Positions 40,994 through 51,021 are shown, counted from the first letter of the stretch. The stretch: 64,000 nt of DNA from Pluralibacter sp. UBA7423 (GCA_002470465.1 DKMD01000003.1:1-64000); one strand, 5' to 3'. Numbers and translations: made by a program. The notes: a model not told the origin generated them from the letters alone.

Positions 40994-41197
40994 TCAGTAG
41001 TTCACCTGAGTCGGGCCACCGTTATCACCCCGATCGTTACGGGTCGGTTCGGTGCTCTGGGTACCAGGATTGACCGGTTGCGTCGGCGGCGCGGCCGTTT
41101 TATCGGCCGGCGGGAAATAGAGCGGCCCCTTCAGGCCACACCCTGAAAGGGTCGTTAACGCAGCCAAAAGGATCAGCGGTCGAAAGAGGTTGTTCAT
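40994..41197 (-). CDS. lptM: LPS assembly lipoprotein LptM (YifL)
   Basis: This 67-residue outer-membrane lipoprotein has a signal peptide (1-19) with lipobox LSGC; C20 is lipidated. The mature start CGLKGPLYFPPADK is the conserved LptM motif, followed by a Pro/Asn/Asp-rich tail ending QVNY. LptM stabilises the LptDE translocon and helps LptD disulphide formation. It is divergent from cyaY and is the first gene of the lptM-dapF-DUF484-xerC-yigB run. Confidence 0.95.
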   Translation of the reverse strand: MNNLFRPLILLAALTTLSGCGLKGPLYFPPADKTAAPPTQPVNPGTQSTEPTRNDRGDNGGPTQVNY

Positions 41198-41335
41198 GCT
41201 TAGAGTGCCTGTGGTTGATGCTTTCTGCTTTCTATCATCGCAGGAGAAGACGTAAAAGCAAGCGTTTAGCACCGGACTGCAACGGGAATTGTTTCGCGTT
41301 ATACTGCCGCCATCACCTGATAACGGAAAAGAACA

Positions 41336-41656
41336 ATGAACGACAGTGAATTTCATCGCCTTGCAGACCAGCTGTGGATGACCATCGAAGAAAGCCTCGA
41401 TAGCTGGGACGGCGACAGCGATATCGATTGTGAGATCAACGGCGGCGTGCTGACGCTAAGCTTTGAAAACGGCAGCAAAATCATTATTAACCGTCAGGAA
41501 CCGCTGCATCAGGTGTGGCTTGCCACCCGGCAAGGTGGCTATCACTTTGATCTGAAAGATGACGAATGGATTTGCGATCGCAGCGGGGAGACATTCTGGG
41601 ATTTGCTGGAGCAGGCGGCAACGGCGCAGGCCGGTGAAGACGTGAGTTTCAATTAA
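41336..41656 (+). CDS. cyaY: Frataxin-like iron-sulfur regulator CyaY
   Basis: This 106-residue frataxin homologue binds iron and IscS and adjusts Fe-S cluster assembly. The N-terminal acidic helix ([20 protein letters not shown]) is the iron/IscS contact, and the beta-sheet residues [20 protein letters not shown] match frataxins. It is divergent from lptM and faces the cyaA 3' end; a BIME lies between. Confidence 0.96.
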   Translation: MNDSEFHRLADQLWMTIEESLDSWDGDSDIDCEINGGVLTLSFENGSKIIINRQEPLHQVWLATRQGGYHFDLKDDEWICDRSGETFWDLLEQAATAQAGEDVSFN

Positions 41657-41665
41657 ATCGGAATT

Positions 41666-41736
41666 GCCGGGCGGCACGTTGTTAGCCCGGCCTACGGCCA
41701 TGATGCCAGACCCGGTAAGCGCAGCGCCACCGGGCA
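41666..41736. repeat. REP/BIME element between cyaY and cyaA
   Basis: Two imperfect palindromes, one GCCGGGCGG...TAGCCCGGCCTACGGCC and one CCCGGTAAGCGCAGCGCCACCGGGC, lie between the convergent cyaY and cyaA stops. They follow the usual REP pattern. Confidence 0.85.
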
Positions 41737-41742
41737 TAATTT

Positions 41743-44289
41743 TTAAGAGAAATACTGCTGCAATAGCGGGGCCGCGGCATCCTGGTTGGCTGGCGCAACG
41801 GCAGCAATGGCCTGCGTACGGAACGGAATGACCTGAGCGCGGTTGTCCACTTTCACAATCTGATAGAACTGCGGCAGGTTGAAGTTGATAAAGCTTGAGC
41901 CGTAGGTAAAGCGGTCGTGCGACGAGGAGTAGAAACGACTCACATCGCGCACCAGCTCTTCTTTACTGCCTTCGCAGTGATGGTAAATCTCCGCCCGGTT
42001 GCTCTCATCCAGAATATAGATGTTAAAGCCGTTGTCATCGCTGGTGTCTTCAAAGAAGAACTGAATGATCCCTTCGCTGGCAAAACCATCCACCACCGGC
42101 GGCAGCTGCACTTGATTGGTTTCCACCTGTACCGACAAGCCGTGCAGTTTGTTATGGGAAATCGCGCCGTAAAACTCGATGGCATTTTCCAGCTTCTGCA
42201 CTGAAACGTTGAGACGCTCGAAGAACAGTCCCCAGGTTTGTCCTGCCACGCGCAGCGCTTTGAAGCGCCCGGTTTCCTGACGCGTGCTGGAAAGACGCAG
42301 CTCAATACATTCTGAAACCAGCTGCTGCACGCGGGTACGAATCAGCCCACGCAGGTGCTGGCTATAGCAGAATACGTCAACGCTGTCCGGCGGTGCGGCA
42401 TCCTGATGCATTTTGCCGAGTATCGTTTTCAGCGCCTCAATCATGGCCTGCTCGCCGTTGAAGTGCAGCGTACGTACCTCATTCCACGAGTTGCGGTACA
42501 GCAGATCGACGCTGCCCACGAGGCAGTTTTGCTCTTCACCGAAGCTGAAGACGTCAAGCTTACGGAAATCAAAATGCACGACCTGATTGCGGAACGCCGC
42601 CGTCGGGTCATATTCAAGATTAACGATGATCGCCAGATGGCGGATTTCGCACGGGCTGTAGAGCGCTTTTGGCGTCGGTGCCGGCAATCGCAGCGGGAAG
42701 TGATGCGACACGTCGGCCACCATTTCCTGAAGCTTAGCCAGGTCGGCCACGCCGTTGCCCTTAATAAACAGGCGGGTGCGGGAAGTCAGCAGGCCGTTGA
42801 ACCAGGCCCACGCCACCAGCTTATTAAGATAACGGTTATATTCGAGCGGCTGATGGCTGACGATCGATTCCATGTTTGGTGCACGGTTGTAAAGGTACCA
42901 GCCTGTGCGGTTGGCACGGCCCGGCGGCACATGGATAAAGGTCAGGTTCGGCTCGGAGAGATCCGGAGAAATCTGCGGGTTCACCAGCGTGACTTTGCCC
43001 GGCAGCGCTTCGAATGCAGCGTACAGCTTACGGGTCAGCACGCCGATATCCTGCGGGCTGGCGGAGACGCTAAGGTTGTTGCGACGCGCGAAGCGGATCA
43101 GATTGCGATAGCTCTGCATCATCGCGTCGAGCAGTTCGTTGTGCGCATCGCGCACTTCGTCAATCTTCCAGTTGGCGCGGTTGTCGAGCATCGACAATCG
43201 CTCTTCGCTCCAGCCCCACTCTTTCACCAGTTGACCGATAACTTCACGACGCCAGCCCACGCAGGCGCGCTCGCGGCTCAATTTTTCGCACACTTTCAGG
43301 TAGAAACAGCGGCGCACCAGATCCAGACGCGTGGTGTCATCAATCGCCTGCAGATAAGTCGTGACGCGTTCCAGCATCATGCAGTACGGGTCAAGACCGA
43401 ATGAGACGATCTCGCCGTCGTGCAGACGCTGCTTGATGTCTTTCGCCAGCAGGCGGCTGTTCGGGTACTCCCAGGAATAGGCTTCGAGCAGCAGAGTTTT
43501 CAGCACCGCTTTGTACGGTGAGTCGATGCTCTTATACAGCTGCCACAGGCTCGCGCCGAAGTACTCTTCCGCGGAGAGCGTGCTCAATCCGCCAAGGTCG
43601 AGCCATTCATTCGGCGTCAGTACGCCCTGGGCGTAAAGCTTCATCACGTACTCGTCGTAATGCTCCTCTTCTTCGCACGGCACCATATTCCACAGAATAC
43701 GTTTGCCCGCGAGGCGCACGGCGGTACGGTAAAATTCATCGAGGAGTAAAATGTGCTGCGTTGAACCGCAGTCTTCACCGCCGAGGCTGCCGCTTTCGTT
43801 ATGGCGGAAGCGGTTTTCGTCTATCAGGAAGAAACTGACTTCTACGCCGAGCGAGGCGGCCCAGCTCTCCAGCAGACTGCATTTGCGCTGTAGCAGCTGA
43901 CGCTCTTCGTTATCCAGCCAGGCCTGATGACAGACCCAGATATCGAGATCGGAAGAACAGCTCTGGCCGACCGAAGAAGTACTGCCCATGGAGTAAACGC
44001 CGGTAATCGGCAGCTCGCCTTTGGCGGTGTCCTGACGCGGCATGCCGCGGTGCAGCTCCAGCTCATCAAGGTAGTGGCGTTGGGTTTCATCAGGCGTGTA
44101 GAGGCAAATGCCTTTGGGTACGTTACCGTCGAGGTAACCCGGCATCAGCGGATGATGGTAATGAAGCAATGTCGGCAGAAGACTATAGACCTGCTGGAAA
44201 GCCGGCCCCATGGCAGCAAGCGCGCGATCCACGCGCAGTTGATTGATGGCATCCAGTCTCTGTTTCAGTGTCTCAATATAGAGGTACAA
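41743..44289 (-). CDS. cyaA: Class I adenylate cyclase CyaA
   Basis: This 848-residue class I adenylate cyclase makes cAMP for CRP. The N-terminal nucleotidyltransferase domain contains [20 protein letters not shown] with the metal-binding Asp pair; the C-terminal half mediates control by the glucose PTS EIIA protein. The start is TTG at 44289 with [12 protein letters not shown], matching the E. coli gene, where a weak UUG start limits output; AGGCGA lies 5' of it. A CRP site lies 140-155 bp upstream. Confidence 0.96.
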   Translation of the reverse strand: MYLYIETLKQRLDAINQLRVDRALAAMGPAFQQVYSLLPTLLHYHHPLMPGYLDGNVPKGICLYTPDETQRHYLDELELHRGMPRQDTAKGELPITGVYSMGSTSSVGQSCSSDLDIWVCHQAWLDNEERQLLQRKCSLLESWAASLGVEVSFFLIDENRFRHNESGSLGGEDCGSTQHILLLDEFYRTAVRLAGKRILWNMVPCEEEEHYDEYVMKLYAQGVLTPNEWLDLGGLSTLSAEEYFGASLWQLYKSIDSPYKAVLKTLLLEAYSWEYPNSRLLAKDIKQRLHDGEIVSFGLDPYCMMLERVTTYLQAIDDTTRLDLVRRCFYLKVCEKLSRERACVGWRREVIGQLVKEWGWSEERLSMLDNRANWKIDEVRDAHNELLDAMMQSYRNLIRFARRNNLSVSASPQDIGVLTRKLYAAFEALPGKVTLVNPQISPDLSEPNLTFIHVPPGRANRTGWYLYNRAPNMESIVSHQPLEYNRYLNKLVAWAWFNGLLTSRTRLFIKGNGVADLAKLQEMVADVSHHFPLRLPAPTPKALYSPCEIRHLAIIVNLEYDPTAAFRNQVVHFDFRKLDVFSFGEEQNCLVGSVDLLYRNSWNEVRTLHFNGEQAMIEALKTILGKMHQDAAPPDSVDVFCYSQHLRGLIRTRVQQLVSECIELRLSSTRQETGRFKALRVAGQTWGLFFERLNVSVQKLENAIEFYGAISHNKLHGLSVQVETNQVQLPPVVDGFASEGIIQFFFEDTSDDNGFNIYILDESNRAEIYHHCEGSKEELVRDVSRFYSSSHDRFTYGSSFINFNLPQFYQIVKVDNRAQVIPFRTQAIAAVAPANQDAAAPLLQQYFS

Positions 44290-44625
44290 GACGTATCGCC
44301 TGATGTTAAACCTGAGTATTGCGAAGGCGGTGCATGGCCTGGAATACGAAGGCTTTTAGAATTTCAACAAGAACCGCTACCGTCTGTCGCCATGATGGTG
44401 TTGGTGCGGGCTAACAAACGGTTTAAAACGTGATCAATTTAACACCTTGCCGTTTGACCGTAAAGAAAGTTGCGCTACTCATCAGTTTAGCACTGATTAA
44501 CAGCTGTAAATTCTTTGACACGTCAAGCGACGCCCTCATTTCGCTTTTTCAGAAAAACTCGAAAACTAACATCCTTATAGCAACAATGTTAGGATGGCTG
44601 GCGGACGATAACGACGGTAACAAGC
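44290..44625. other. cyaA-hemC divergent control region
   Basis: This 336-bp gap between divergent cyaA and hemC holds the CRP site at 44429-44444 and presumably the promoters of both genes. A TTGACA at 44515-44520 on plus has no matching -10 at 16-18 bp, so I do not assign a hemC promoter. No gene or RNA is recognisable in it. Confidence 0.6.
44429..44444 (-). promoter_or_regulatory. CRP site of the cyaA main promoter
   Basis: On the minus strand TGTTA-N6-TCACG is embedded in a 24-bp block that closely matches, from memory, the CRP site at the E. coli cyaA P2 promoter. CRP-cAMP represses cyaA there, giving feedback on cAMP synthesis. I could not assign the -10 with certainty. Confidence 0.75.
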
Positions 44626-45567
44626 ATGTTAGACAAAGTTTTAAGAATTGCCACACGCCAAAGTCCTCTTGCACTTTGGCAGGCACATTATGTGAAAGAC
44701 AGGCTGATGGCGTGCCATCCAGGGCTCACGGTTGAACTGGTGCCGATGGTGACGCGCGGTGACGTGATCCTTGATACGCCCCTCGCGAAGGTGGGCGGTA
44801 AAGGGCTGTTTGTCAAAGAACTGGAACTTGCGTTGCTTGAAAACCGCGCCGATATTGCCGTCCACTCCATGAAGGATGTCCCGGTCGAATTCCCGCAGGG
44901 ACTGGGCCTGACCACGATCTGCGAACGCGAAGATCCACGCGATGCGTTTGTCTCAAACCGCTTTGATTCTGTCGACGCCTTGCCGGCAGGCAGCGTGGTT
45001 GGCACGTCAAGTTTACGCCGACAGTGTCAGTTGGCCGCCCAACGTCCGGATCTGGTTATCCGCTCATTGCGAGGCAACGTCGGCACGCGGTTAAGCAAGC
45101 TCGATAATGGCGATTATGATGCGATTATTCTGGCAGTGGCCGGACTGAAACGACTGGGCCTGGAAGACAGAATTCGCCAGGCATTGTCGCCGGAACACTC
45201 TCTTCCAGCCGTCGGTCAGGGCGCGGTGGGTATTGAATGCCGTCTCGATGACGAAAACACCCGTACACTGCTTGTCCCACTGAACCATGCGGAAACCGCG
45301 GTGCGCGTTAGTGCCGAACGCGCGATGAATACTCGCCTGGAAGGAGGCTGTCAGGTACCGATTGGCAGCTATGCTGAATTAAGCCACGGTGAAATCTGGC
45401 TGCGTGCGCTGGTCGGTGCGCCCGATGGCTCGCGGATGGTTCGCGGTGAGCGCCGCGGCCCTGCCGATCGGGCAGAAGCCCTTGGCATTTCGCTCGCGGA
45501 AGAGCTGCTGAACAACGGCGCCCGCGAGATCCTCGCCGACGTGTATAACGGAGAAGCCCCTGAATGA
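44626..45567 (+). CDS. hemC: Porphobilinogen deaminase HemC
   Basis: This 313-residue hydroxymethylbilane synthase joins four porphobilinogens using a dipyrromethane cofactor on a cysteine (C242, [12 protein letters not shown]). Substrate-binding arginines lie in [11 protein letters not shown] and [15 protein letters not shown]. It is the first gene of hemCDXY and overlaps hemD by 4 bp (ATGA). Confidence 0.97.
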   Translation: MLDKVLRIATRQSPLALWQAHYVKDRLMACHPGLTVELVPMVTRGDVILDTPLAKVGGKGLFVKELELALLENRADIAVHSMKDVPVEFPQGLGLTTICEREDPRDAFVSNRFDSVDALPAGSVVGTSSLRRQCQLAAQRPDLVIRSLRGNVGTRLSKLDNGDYDAIILAVAGLKRLGLEDRIRQALSPEHSLPAVGQGAVGIECRLDDENTRTLLVPLNHAETAVRVSAERAMNTRLEGGCQVPIGSYAELSHGEIWLRALVGAPDGSRMVRGERRGPADRAEALGISLAEELLNNGAREILADVYNGEAPE

Positions 45568-46304
45568 GCATTCTGGTCACTCGCCCGTCTCCCCAGGGGG
45601 AAGAACTGGTCAGCCGCCTGCGCGCGCTGGGGCGAGAGGCCTGGAGTTTCCCGTTAATAGAATTTACCCCCGGCCGCGAGCTGGCAAAGCTTTCCGGGCA
45701 TCTTGCGGCTTTAGGCGATGGCGATTTGCTGTTTGCCCTTTCGCAGCATGCGGTCGAATTCGCCCATGCACATCTGCAACAACAGGGGAAAGGCTGGCCG
45801 CCTGCGCCGGGTTATTTTGCTATTGGGCGAACCACCGCCCTCGCGCTGCATAAAGTCAGTGGCATCGACGTTCGCTATCCGCGCGATCGGGAAATCAGCG
45901 AAGTCTTGCTACAATTACCGGAATTACAAAACGTTGCCGACAAGAAAGCGCTGATTATGCGCGGCAACGGCGGGCGAGAACTGCTTGGCGAGACGCTGCA
46001 AAAACGAGGCGCCTCCGTAACGTTTTGTGAATGTTACCAACGCAACCCACGTCACTATGACGGGGCAGAAGAAGCCATGCGCTGGCAATCACGCGGTGTA
46101 AACCGACTGGTGGTCACCAGCGGGGAAATGCTGCAACAGCTCTGGTCGCTGATTCCCCAATGGTATCGGGAGCGCTGGTTGTTACTCTGCGAGGTGCTTG
46201 TGGTGAGCGAGCGTCTGGCACAACAGGCCCAGGAGTTGGGCTGGCGGAATATCAGGGTGGCCGATAGCGCCGACAACGACGCGCTGCTGCGTGCTTTACA
46301 ATAA
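45564..46304 (+). CDS. hemD: Uroporphyrinogen-III synthase HemD
   Basis: This 246-residue enzyme inverts ring D and closes hydroxymethylbilane into uroporphyrinogen III. It has the two-domain HemD fold with [15 protein letters not shown] at the start and the [18 protein letters not shown] hinge. Its start overlaps the hemC stop. Family sequences diverge strongly, so identity also rests on the hemC-hemD-hemX-hemY order. Confidence 0.96.
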   Translation: MSILVTRPSPQGEELVSRLRALGREAWSFPLIEFTPGRELAKLSGHLAALGDGDLLFALSQHAVEFAHAHLQQQGKGWPPAPGYFAIGRTTALALHKVSGIDVRYPRDREISEVLLQLPELQNVADKKALIMRGNGGRELLGETLQKRGASVTFCECYQRNPRHYDGAEEAMRWQSRGVNRLVVTSGEMLQQLWSLIPQWYRERWLLLCEVLVVSERLAQQAQELGWRNIRVADSADNDALLRALQ

Positions 46305-46325
46305 CTCTCAACATTGGAAGCCATA

Positions 46326-47516
46326 ATGACGGAACAGAAAGAGAACGCCGCCGTGGTTGAAGAGACCAGGGAGGCCGTGGAAACGACGCCACAGCCAGAA
46401 AATGCTGAAAAGAAGACCGCCGGAAAGAAAAACGGCAGCAGTAAAGCCCCGCTGGTGCTAAGCGTGGTGGCTATCGCCATTGCCCTGACTGCAGGCACGG
46501 GTCTGTATAACCTGGTCAAAAAGCAAAACACCAGCCAGACGTCCACCAACGACACGCTGGTGACTCAGGTCACCGCCCTGCAGAAAGCGCAGGAGTCCCA
46601 GAAAGCCGAGCTGGAAGACGTGATCAAGCAGCAGGCAGACCAGCTGACGGCCGCAAAACAGCAGCAGGACGCGACGGCAAAACAGCTTGATGAGCTACAG
46701 CAGAAAGTTGCCACTATTTCCGGCAGCGACGCTAAAACCTGGCAGCTGGCACAGGCTGATTTCCTCGTTAAGCTGGCAGGTCGTAAGCTGTGGAGCGATC
46801 AGGACGTCACCACCGCCGCTGCGTTGCTGAAAAGCGCCGACGCAAGCCTTGCGGACATGAACGACCCGAGCCTGATTAACGCCCGCCGCGCGATCACCGA
46901 AGACATCGCCAGCCTCTCCGGCGTGGCGCAGGTCGATTACGATGGCATCATTTTAAAGGTCAATCAGCTGTCGAATCAGATTGATAACCTGCGTCTGGCG
47001 GACAACACCGACGACGATTCCCCAATGGATTCTGACAGCGGTGAGCTTTCCAGCTCGCTCGGCGAGTGGCGCGTCAACCTGCAAAAAAGCTGGCAGAACT
47101 TTATGGACAGCTTTATCACCATTCGTCGTCGTGACGAAACGGCGGTTCCGCTGTTAGCCCCGAATCAGGACGTTTATCTGCGCGAAAACATTCGCTCACG
47201 CCTGCTGGTCGCCGCGCAGGCGGTACCACGTCATCAGGAGCAGACCTACAAACAGGCGCTGGATAACGTCTCCACCTGGGTTCGCGCGTACTACGATACC
47301 GATGACGCCACCACTAAAGCCTTCCTCGATGAGCTGGATGCGCTAAGTCAGCAGAGCATCAATATGGACGTGCCGGAAACGCTGCAAAGTCAGGCGATTC
47401 TGGAAAAGCTGATGCAGACTCGCGTGCGTAATTTGCTGGCTCAGCCTTCGGTCGCACCAGGCACAACGCCTCAGGCTGAAGCCGCGCCTGCCGCCGCCGC
47501 ACCGCAGGGAGAATAA
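46326..47516 (+). CDS. hemX: HemX membrane protein of the hem operon
   Basis: This 396-residue inner-membrane protein has one transmembrane helix (about residues 41-60), a coiled coil (75-130, Gln/Lys-rich) and a conserved periplasmic domain with [20 protein letters not shown]. It is often labelled uroporphyrinogen-III methyltransferase, but no SAM methyltransferase motif is seen, so that label is unsupported. The start [13 protein letters not shown] at 46326 follows GGAAG; a TTG 12 bp upstream is rejected. Confidence 0.92.
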   Translation: MTEQKENAAVVEETREAVETTPQPENAEKKTAGKKNGSSKAPLVLSVVAIAIALTAGTGLYNLVKKQNTSQTSTNDTLVTQVTALQKAQESQKAELEDVIKQQADQLTAAKQQQDATAKQLDELQQKVATISGSDAKTWQLAQADFLVKLAGRKLWSDQDVTTAAALLKSADASLADMNDPSLINARRAITEDIASLSGVAQVDYDGIILKVNQLSNQIDNLRLADNTDDDSPMDSDSGELSSSLGEWRVNLQKSWQNFMDSFITIRRRDETAVPLLAPNQDVYLRENIRSRLLVAAQAVPRHQEQTYKQALDNVSTWVRAYYDTDDATTKAFLDELDALSQQSINMDVPETLQSQAILEKLMQTRVRNLLAQPSVAPGTTPQAEAAPAAAAPQGE

Positions 47517-47518
47517 GC

Positions 47519-48715
47519 ATGTTAAAAGTACTCTTACTCTTTGCGCTGTTGATCGCCGGGATCGTGGTTGGCCCAATCATCGCCGGACATCAGGGCTATG
47601 TCCTGATCCAGACCGACAACTACAACATCGAAACCAGCGTCACCGGTCTGGTGATCGTTATGATCCTGACCATGGTGGTGCTGTTCGCCATCGAATGGCT
47701 GCTGCGCCGTATTTTCCGCACCGGGGCACACACCCGTGGCTGGTTTGTCGGCCGCAAGCGTCGTCGCGCCCGCAAACAGACCGAGCAGGCGCTGCTGAAG
47801 CTGGCAGAAGGTGACTACCAGCAGGTTGAGAAGCTGATGGCGAAAAATGCCGATCACGCGGAACAACCGGTGGTGAACTACCTGCTTGCGGCAGAAGCCG
47901 CCCAGCAGCGCGGGGATGAAATGCGTGCCAATCAGCATCTGGAGCGTGCGGCGGAAAGCGCCGGTAACGATCTGATTCCGGTCGAAATCACCCGCGTTCG
48001 CATCCAGCTGGCCCGCAACGAGGATCACGCGGCACGTCACGGCGTGGACAGGCTTCTGGAGCTCTCTCCTCGCCATCCGGAAGTGCTGCGCCTGGCCGAA
48101 CAGGCTTATATCCGTACCGGCGCCTGGAGTTCGTTGCTCGACATTATTCCGTCCATGGCAAAAGCCAACGTCGGCGATGAAGCGCATCGTGATGCCCTGG
48201 AACAGCAGGCCTGGATTGGCCTGATGGATCAGGCCCGCGCCGATCAGGGCAGCGACGGTCTGCGCGAATGGTGGAAAAACCAGAGCCGCAAAACCCGTCA
48301 GCACGTTGCGTTGCAGGTTGCCATGGCCGATCACCTTATCGAGTGTGACGATCATGACACCGCACAACAGATCATCATCGACGGCCTGAAGCGCCAGTAC
48401 GACGATCGCCTGCTGCTGCCGGTGCCGCGCCTGAAAACCAACAATCCGGAACAGCTGGAAAAAGTGCTGCGCCAGCAGATCAAAAGCGTCGGCGATCGAC
48501 CGCTGCTGTGGAGCACGCTTGGCCAGTCGCTGATGAAGCATGGCGAATGGCAGGAGGCGACCATCGCCTTCCGCGCGGCCTTAAAACAGCGCCCGGATGC
48601 ATTTGACTACGCCTGGCTTGCCGATGCGCTCGACCGCCTGCATCAGCCGGAAGAAGCCGCGACCATGCGCCGCGACGGACTGTTGCTGACGCTACAGAAC
48701 AACCCACCTTCCTGA
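47519..48715 (+). CDS. hemY: HemY TPR membrane protein
   Basis: This 398-residue inner-membrane protein has two N-terminal helices (about 2-20 and 38-60), a basic stretch (VGRKRRRARKQ), then tetratricopeptide repeats through the C terminus. It is needed for normal haem synthesis in E. coli and is distinct from the oxidase of the same name. It lies 2 bp after hemX and ends the hemCDXY operon before a terminator. Confidence 0.95.
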   Translation: MLKVLLLFALLIAGIVVGPIIAGHQGYVLIQTDNYNIETSVTGLVIVMILTMVVLFAIEWLLRRIFRTGAHTRGWFVGRKRRRARKQTEQALLKLAEGDYQQVEKLMAKNADHAEQPVVNYLLAAEAAQQRGDEMRANQHLERAAESAGNDLIPVEITRVRIQLARNEDHAARHGVDRLLELSPRHPEVLRLAEQAYIRTGAWSSLLDIIPSMAKANVGDEAHRDALEQQAWIGLMDQARADQGSDGLREWWKNQSRKTRQHVALQVAMADHLIECDDHDTAQQIIIDGLKRQYDDRLLLPVPRLKTNNPEQLEKVLRQQIKSVGDRPLLWSTLGQSLMKHGEWQEATIAFRAALKQRPDAFDYAWLADALDRLHQPEEAATMRRDGLLLTLQNNPPS

Positions 48716-48730
48716 ATCAGTTTTGTGACA

Positions 48731-48758
48731 AGGGGCCATTCTGGCCCCTTTCTTTTTT
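48731..48758 (+). terminator. Rho-independent terminator of hemCDXY
   Basis: Stem AGGGGCC (48731-48737) pairs with GGCCCCT (48743-48749) and is followed by a T-rich run TTCTTTTTT. It begins 16 bp after the hemY stop. Confidence 0.92.
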
Positions 48759-48890
48759 CCGGATCTCATGCCAGAGTTTCCGCTCAGCTTTCTCTCAATG
48801 AGCTTCCCAATGTAACGATTTCTCAGCACCGACCGTTTTTCACTCTCGCGCTTTGTCGCGTGGATAACGTTTTGCTGGAGATCGTCTCAC

Positions 48891-50096
48891 ATGAATTCTC
48901 TGCTGTTTGCGCTGCTGCGCGCATTGCGGAACCATTCCTGGCTTCGCCTGTTGGCTTATGCTTTTGTTTTATCGTCACTGGGAAATGGCCTGACTCAGGT
49001 CGTGGTGTTTGGCCAGTTGCTACGCTGGCAGGCCTCCCCCACAACGCTGACCCTCGCCTGGCTTTTTGCCACTCTACCTGGCTTTCTTGGCAGCCTGTCT
49101 GGCGAAAGGCTTTGCCGGACTATTTCACCGCTGCACCTGCTCCTTATTTATGAGCTGTTGGGTTTGCTGGCGCTCATTCTGCCGTGGCTGGGGCTCCATC
49201 TGCACAACATTCCTTTGTTGCTGGCGGTTCAGTCCGTGGAATCGCTGTTAGGAGGAATGGCGTGGCCTGCCCTCGCCGTGACCTTTAAGCGGGGGTTAAG
49301 TGAGGCAGAACTTCCGGCGGCGACGGCGATGGAAAATATGATTTTCGCTTCCCAGGTTTTGTTGGGTACTGGCATGGGCGTATTACTGTTTGGCCGCGTC
49401 AGCCCGCAGGTATTGCTGCTGGTCGATGCCCTGAGCTTTGTCATTGCTGCGTGGCTGCTGGGGTTAGCCTCACAGCGAATTGTCATCAGGCCTGATGTAC
49501 AGCAGCCCACCACCATGCCATCGTTGCGCTGGGCCAGGTTAAACTCAATACAAAAGCGGAGCCTGCTGCTGTTACCTTCACTTGCGGCTGTCGGCGCGCC
49601 TGCGATGGCGCTGTTGCCCGCCCTGGCCCAGCAAATGCGGCCTGAAGAGACCACCGGGCTCGCACTGCCGCTGCTTTTCAGCCGTAGCCTCGGACAGCTT
49701 TGCGGACCAATGATGCTTAACAGTCGGAAGATGCCGGAGTACACCCGGCGCAATTACCTGCTGCTGGGGTGTCTGGCGCTGTTTTTACTGGCTTACATGC
49801 TGATGCCTGCGCTGTCCGCTTACACCGGCGCGGCGCTGGCGGCGATCTTTATCGCTCATCTGGCATCGAATGTGGTTTTTGCCCTGGGAACATTCGACGT
49901 GCTGTATCAATTTGATGAACAGGAGGTTTCGGGAGCCAGTGCGAAAGCCTGGCGGTGGCAGACTATTAGCGCCACTTGCGCAACGTCTGTCACCGTTCTG
50001 CTAACAGGAAAAATTGGTGCGATTTACACGCTCTGGTGTGTGTCATTCTGCTCGCTAATTCTGGTTAGCGGCATATTATTCCGCTACCGAAATTAA
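48891..50096 (+). CDS. MFS transporter, substrate unknown
   Basis: This 401-residue protein of the major facilitator superfamily has about 12 hydrophobic segments, without extra domains. Features include LAWLFATLPGFLGSLSGERL (motif A-like loop region), a central loop near SQRIVIRPDVQQP and a short C terminus. No substrate can be given. It has its own 132-bp leader after the hem terminator, and SD GGAG. It sits where E. coli K-12 has aslB/aslA, so it is an accessory gene at a core boundary. The stop lies 5 bp from the glmZ terminator on the other strand. Confidence 0.85.
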   Translation: MNSLLFALLRALRNHSWLRLLAYAFVLSSLGNGLTQVVVFGQLLRWQASPTTLTLAWLFATLPGFLGSLSGERLCRTISPLHLLLIYELLGLLALILPWLGLHLHNIPLLLAVQSVESLLGGMAWPALAVTFKRGLSEAELPAATAMENMIFASQVLLGTGMGVLLFGRVSPQVLLLVDALSFVIAAWLLGLASQRIVIRPDVQQPTTMPSLRWARLNSIQKRSLLLLPSLAAVGAPAMALLPALAQQMRPEETTGLALPLLFSRSLGQLCGPMMLNSRKMPEYTRRNYLLLGCLALFLLAYMLMPALSAYTGAALAAIFIAHLASNVVFALGTFDVLYQFDEQEVSGASAKAWRWQTISATCATSVTVLLTGKIGAIYTLWCVSFCSLILVSGILFRYRN

Positions 50097-50101
50097 CCCA
50101 T

Positions 50102-50307
50102 AAAAAAACGCCTGCTCTGAAATCAGGGCAGGCGTTAAAACAGGTCTGATTGACAACAATAGGTGCTTCACTCAACGTTATGTCCATGGTGTCTGATGAG
50201 GCCGAAGCGACATCTGTCGGTGGACGATAAGCACCGTAAACGGCTCTGCGTCATTCCTGGGTTTATGAGGCGTAAACGCGAACATAAGAGATGGAATGAG
50301 CATCTAC
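50102..50307 (-). ncRNA. glmZ: Small RNA GlmZ
   Basis: This 206-nt sRNA is recognised from the E. coli sequence: it opens GTAGATGCTCATTCCATCTC, has the GTTTACGGTGCTTATCGTCC and CATGGACATAACGTTGAGTG blocks, and ends in a GC-rich terminator (AACGCCTGC / GCAGGCGTT) with TTTTTTT. GlmZ base-pairs with glmS mRNA through Hfq and activates glucosamine-6-phosphate synthase; RapZ and RNase E inactivate it, and GlmY protects it. The position between hemY and the argX tRNA operon fits E. coli, apart from the added MFS gene. Confidence 0.95.
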
Positions 50308-50311
50308 ACGC

Positions 50312-50466
50312 ATATTATTGCACAGGTCGTGCCACTCTTGCACCTCTGAATATCAGGGGGTTAAGCTATTTAGGACAATTGGAGATGTCGCAGAATGGCG
50401 ACGCCAGAATACAGAAAATACGATTCAATTCAAAATCAGGGAATTAAATGTCGTCGTCCGGAGACA
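50312..50466 (-). promoter_or_regulatory. glmZ control region: sigma-54 promoter and GlrR sites
   Basis: Immediately upstream of glmZ, TGGCACG-N4-GTGCA (50319-50334) has GG and GC spaced by exactly 10 bp, placing the start at about 50308, within one base of the RNA 5' end. A sigma-70-type -10 TAATAT (50312-50317) overlaps it. Further upstream, TGTC-N10-GACA (50449-50466) matches the GlrR/QseF pattern exactly, and CGTC-N10-GACA (50386-50403) has one mismatch. GlrR with sigma-54 controls glmY, and glmZ in some enterobacteria. Apart from these sites, 50308-50535 holds nothing recognisable. Confidence 0.8.
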
Positions 50467-50535
50467 TATTTTTCTGAACAGAATGATGGGCGGGGAAAAT
50501 TATTCTTCTGCAATGAATCGCTGAATTCAGAATAG

Positions 50536-50561
50536 AAAAAACCCCGCCGAAGCGGGGTTCA
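50536..50561 (-). terminator. Terminator of the argX-hisR-leuT-proM operon
   Basis: Read on the minus strand, ACCCCGC / GCGGGGT forms a 7-bp stem with a CGAA/TTCG tetraloop, followed by TTTTTTCTA. It lies 5 bp after the CCA end of the proM tRNA. Confidence 0.92.
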
Positions 50562-50565
50562 AAAT

Positions 50566-50642
50566 TGGTCGGCGAGAGAGGATTCGAACCTCCGACCCAC
50601 TGGTCCCAAACCAGTTGCGCTACCAAGCTGCGCTACTCGCCG
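50566..50642 (-). tRNA. proM: tRNA-Pro(UGG)
   Basis: This is a 77-nt tRNA with encoded CCA. Anticodon loop TTTGGGA gives anticodon TGG, reading CCN proline codons. T-loop GGTTCGAATCC and D-arm are normal. It is last of four tRNAs on the minus strand. Confidence 0.97.
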
Positions 50643-50683
50643 ATGTACTGCTTTTTGAATTTTCGTTCAATTCTTTAGAGTTA

Positions 50684-50769
50684 TGGTGCGAGGGGGGGGA
50701 CTCGAACCCCCACATCCTAAGGACACTAACACCTGAAGCTAGCGCGTCTACCAATTCCGCCACCTTCGC
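50684..50769 (-). tRNA. leuT: tRNA-Leu(CAG)
   Basis: This is an 86-nt class II tRNA with a long variable arm and encoded CCA. The anticodon loop centred on CTTCAGGT gives CAG, reading CUG. It lies between hisR and proM, as in E. coli. Confidence 0.95.
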
Positions 50770-50791
50770 ATTGCCACAAACTCTTAAATAA

Positions 50792-50868
50792 TGGGGTGGC
50801 TAATGGGATTCGAACCCACGACAACTGGAATCACAATCCAGGGCTCTACCAACTGAGCTATAGCCACC
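50792..50868 (-). tRNA. hisR: tRNA-His(GUG)
   Basis: This 77-nt tRNA includes the extra 5' G (-1) opposite C73 and encoded CCA. The anticodon loop ATTGTGATT gives GTG. Confidence 0.96.
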
Positions 50869-50923
50869 ACTGCAAATCTTTTCTACGCGGTCAGAAACCA
50901 CCGCAGCTCCAGCACCGGGTAAA

Positions 50924-51000
<77 letters not shown>

Positions 51001-51021
51001 TTAGCGCCGTTGCGGGGTCGG

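Noticed and set aside
42355..43404. 349-codon plus-strand frame opposite cyaA
   Set aside because: Antisense shadow; no recognisable domain, and CyaA is intact on the other strand.
44430..44735. 101-codon plus-strand frame with a signal-peptide-like start (VKKVALLISLALINSC)
   Set aside because: It overlaps the cyaA-hemC control region and runs into hemC in another frame; there is no SD or family match. The hydrophobic run is most likely chance in A/T-rich promoter DNA.
46326..47516. HemX as uroporphyrinogen-III methyltransferase
   Set aside because: No SAM-binding or CobA/CysG-type motif is present; it is a single-span membrane protein with a coiled coil, so the common label was not used.
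50103..50140. Plus-strand terminator for the MFS gene
   Set aside because: The hairpin has its T run only on the minus strand, where it is the GlmZ terminator.
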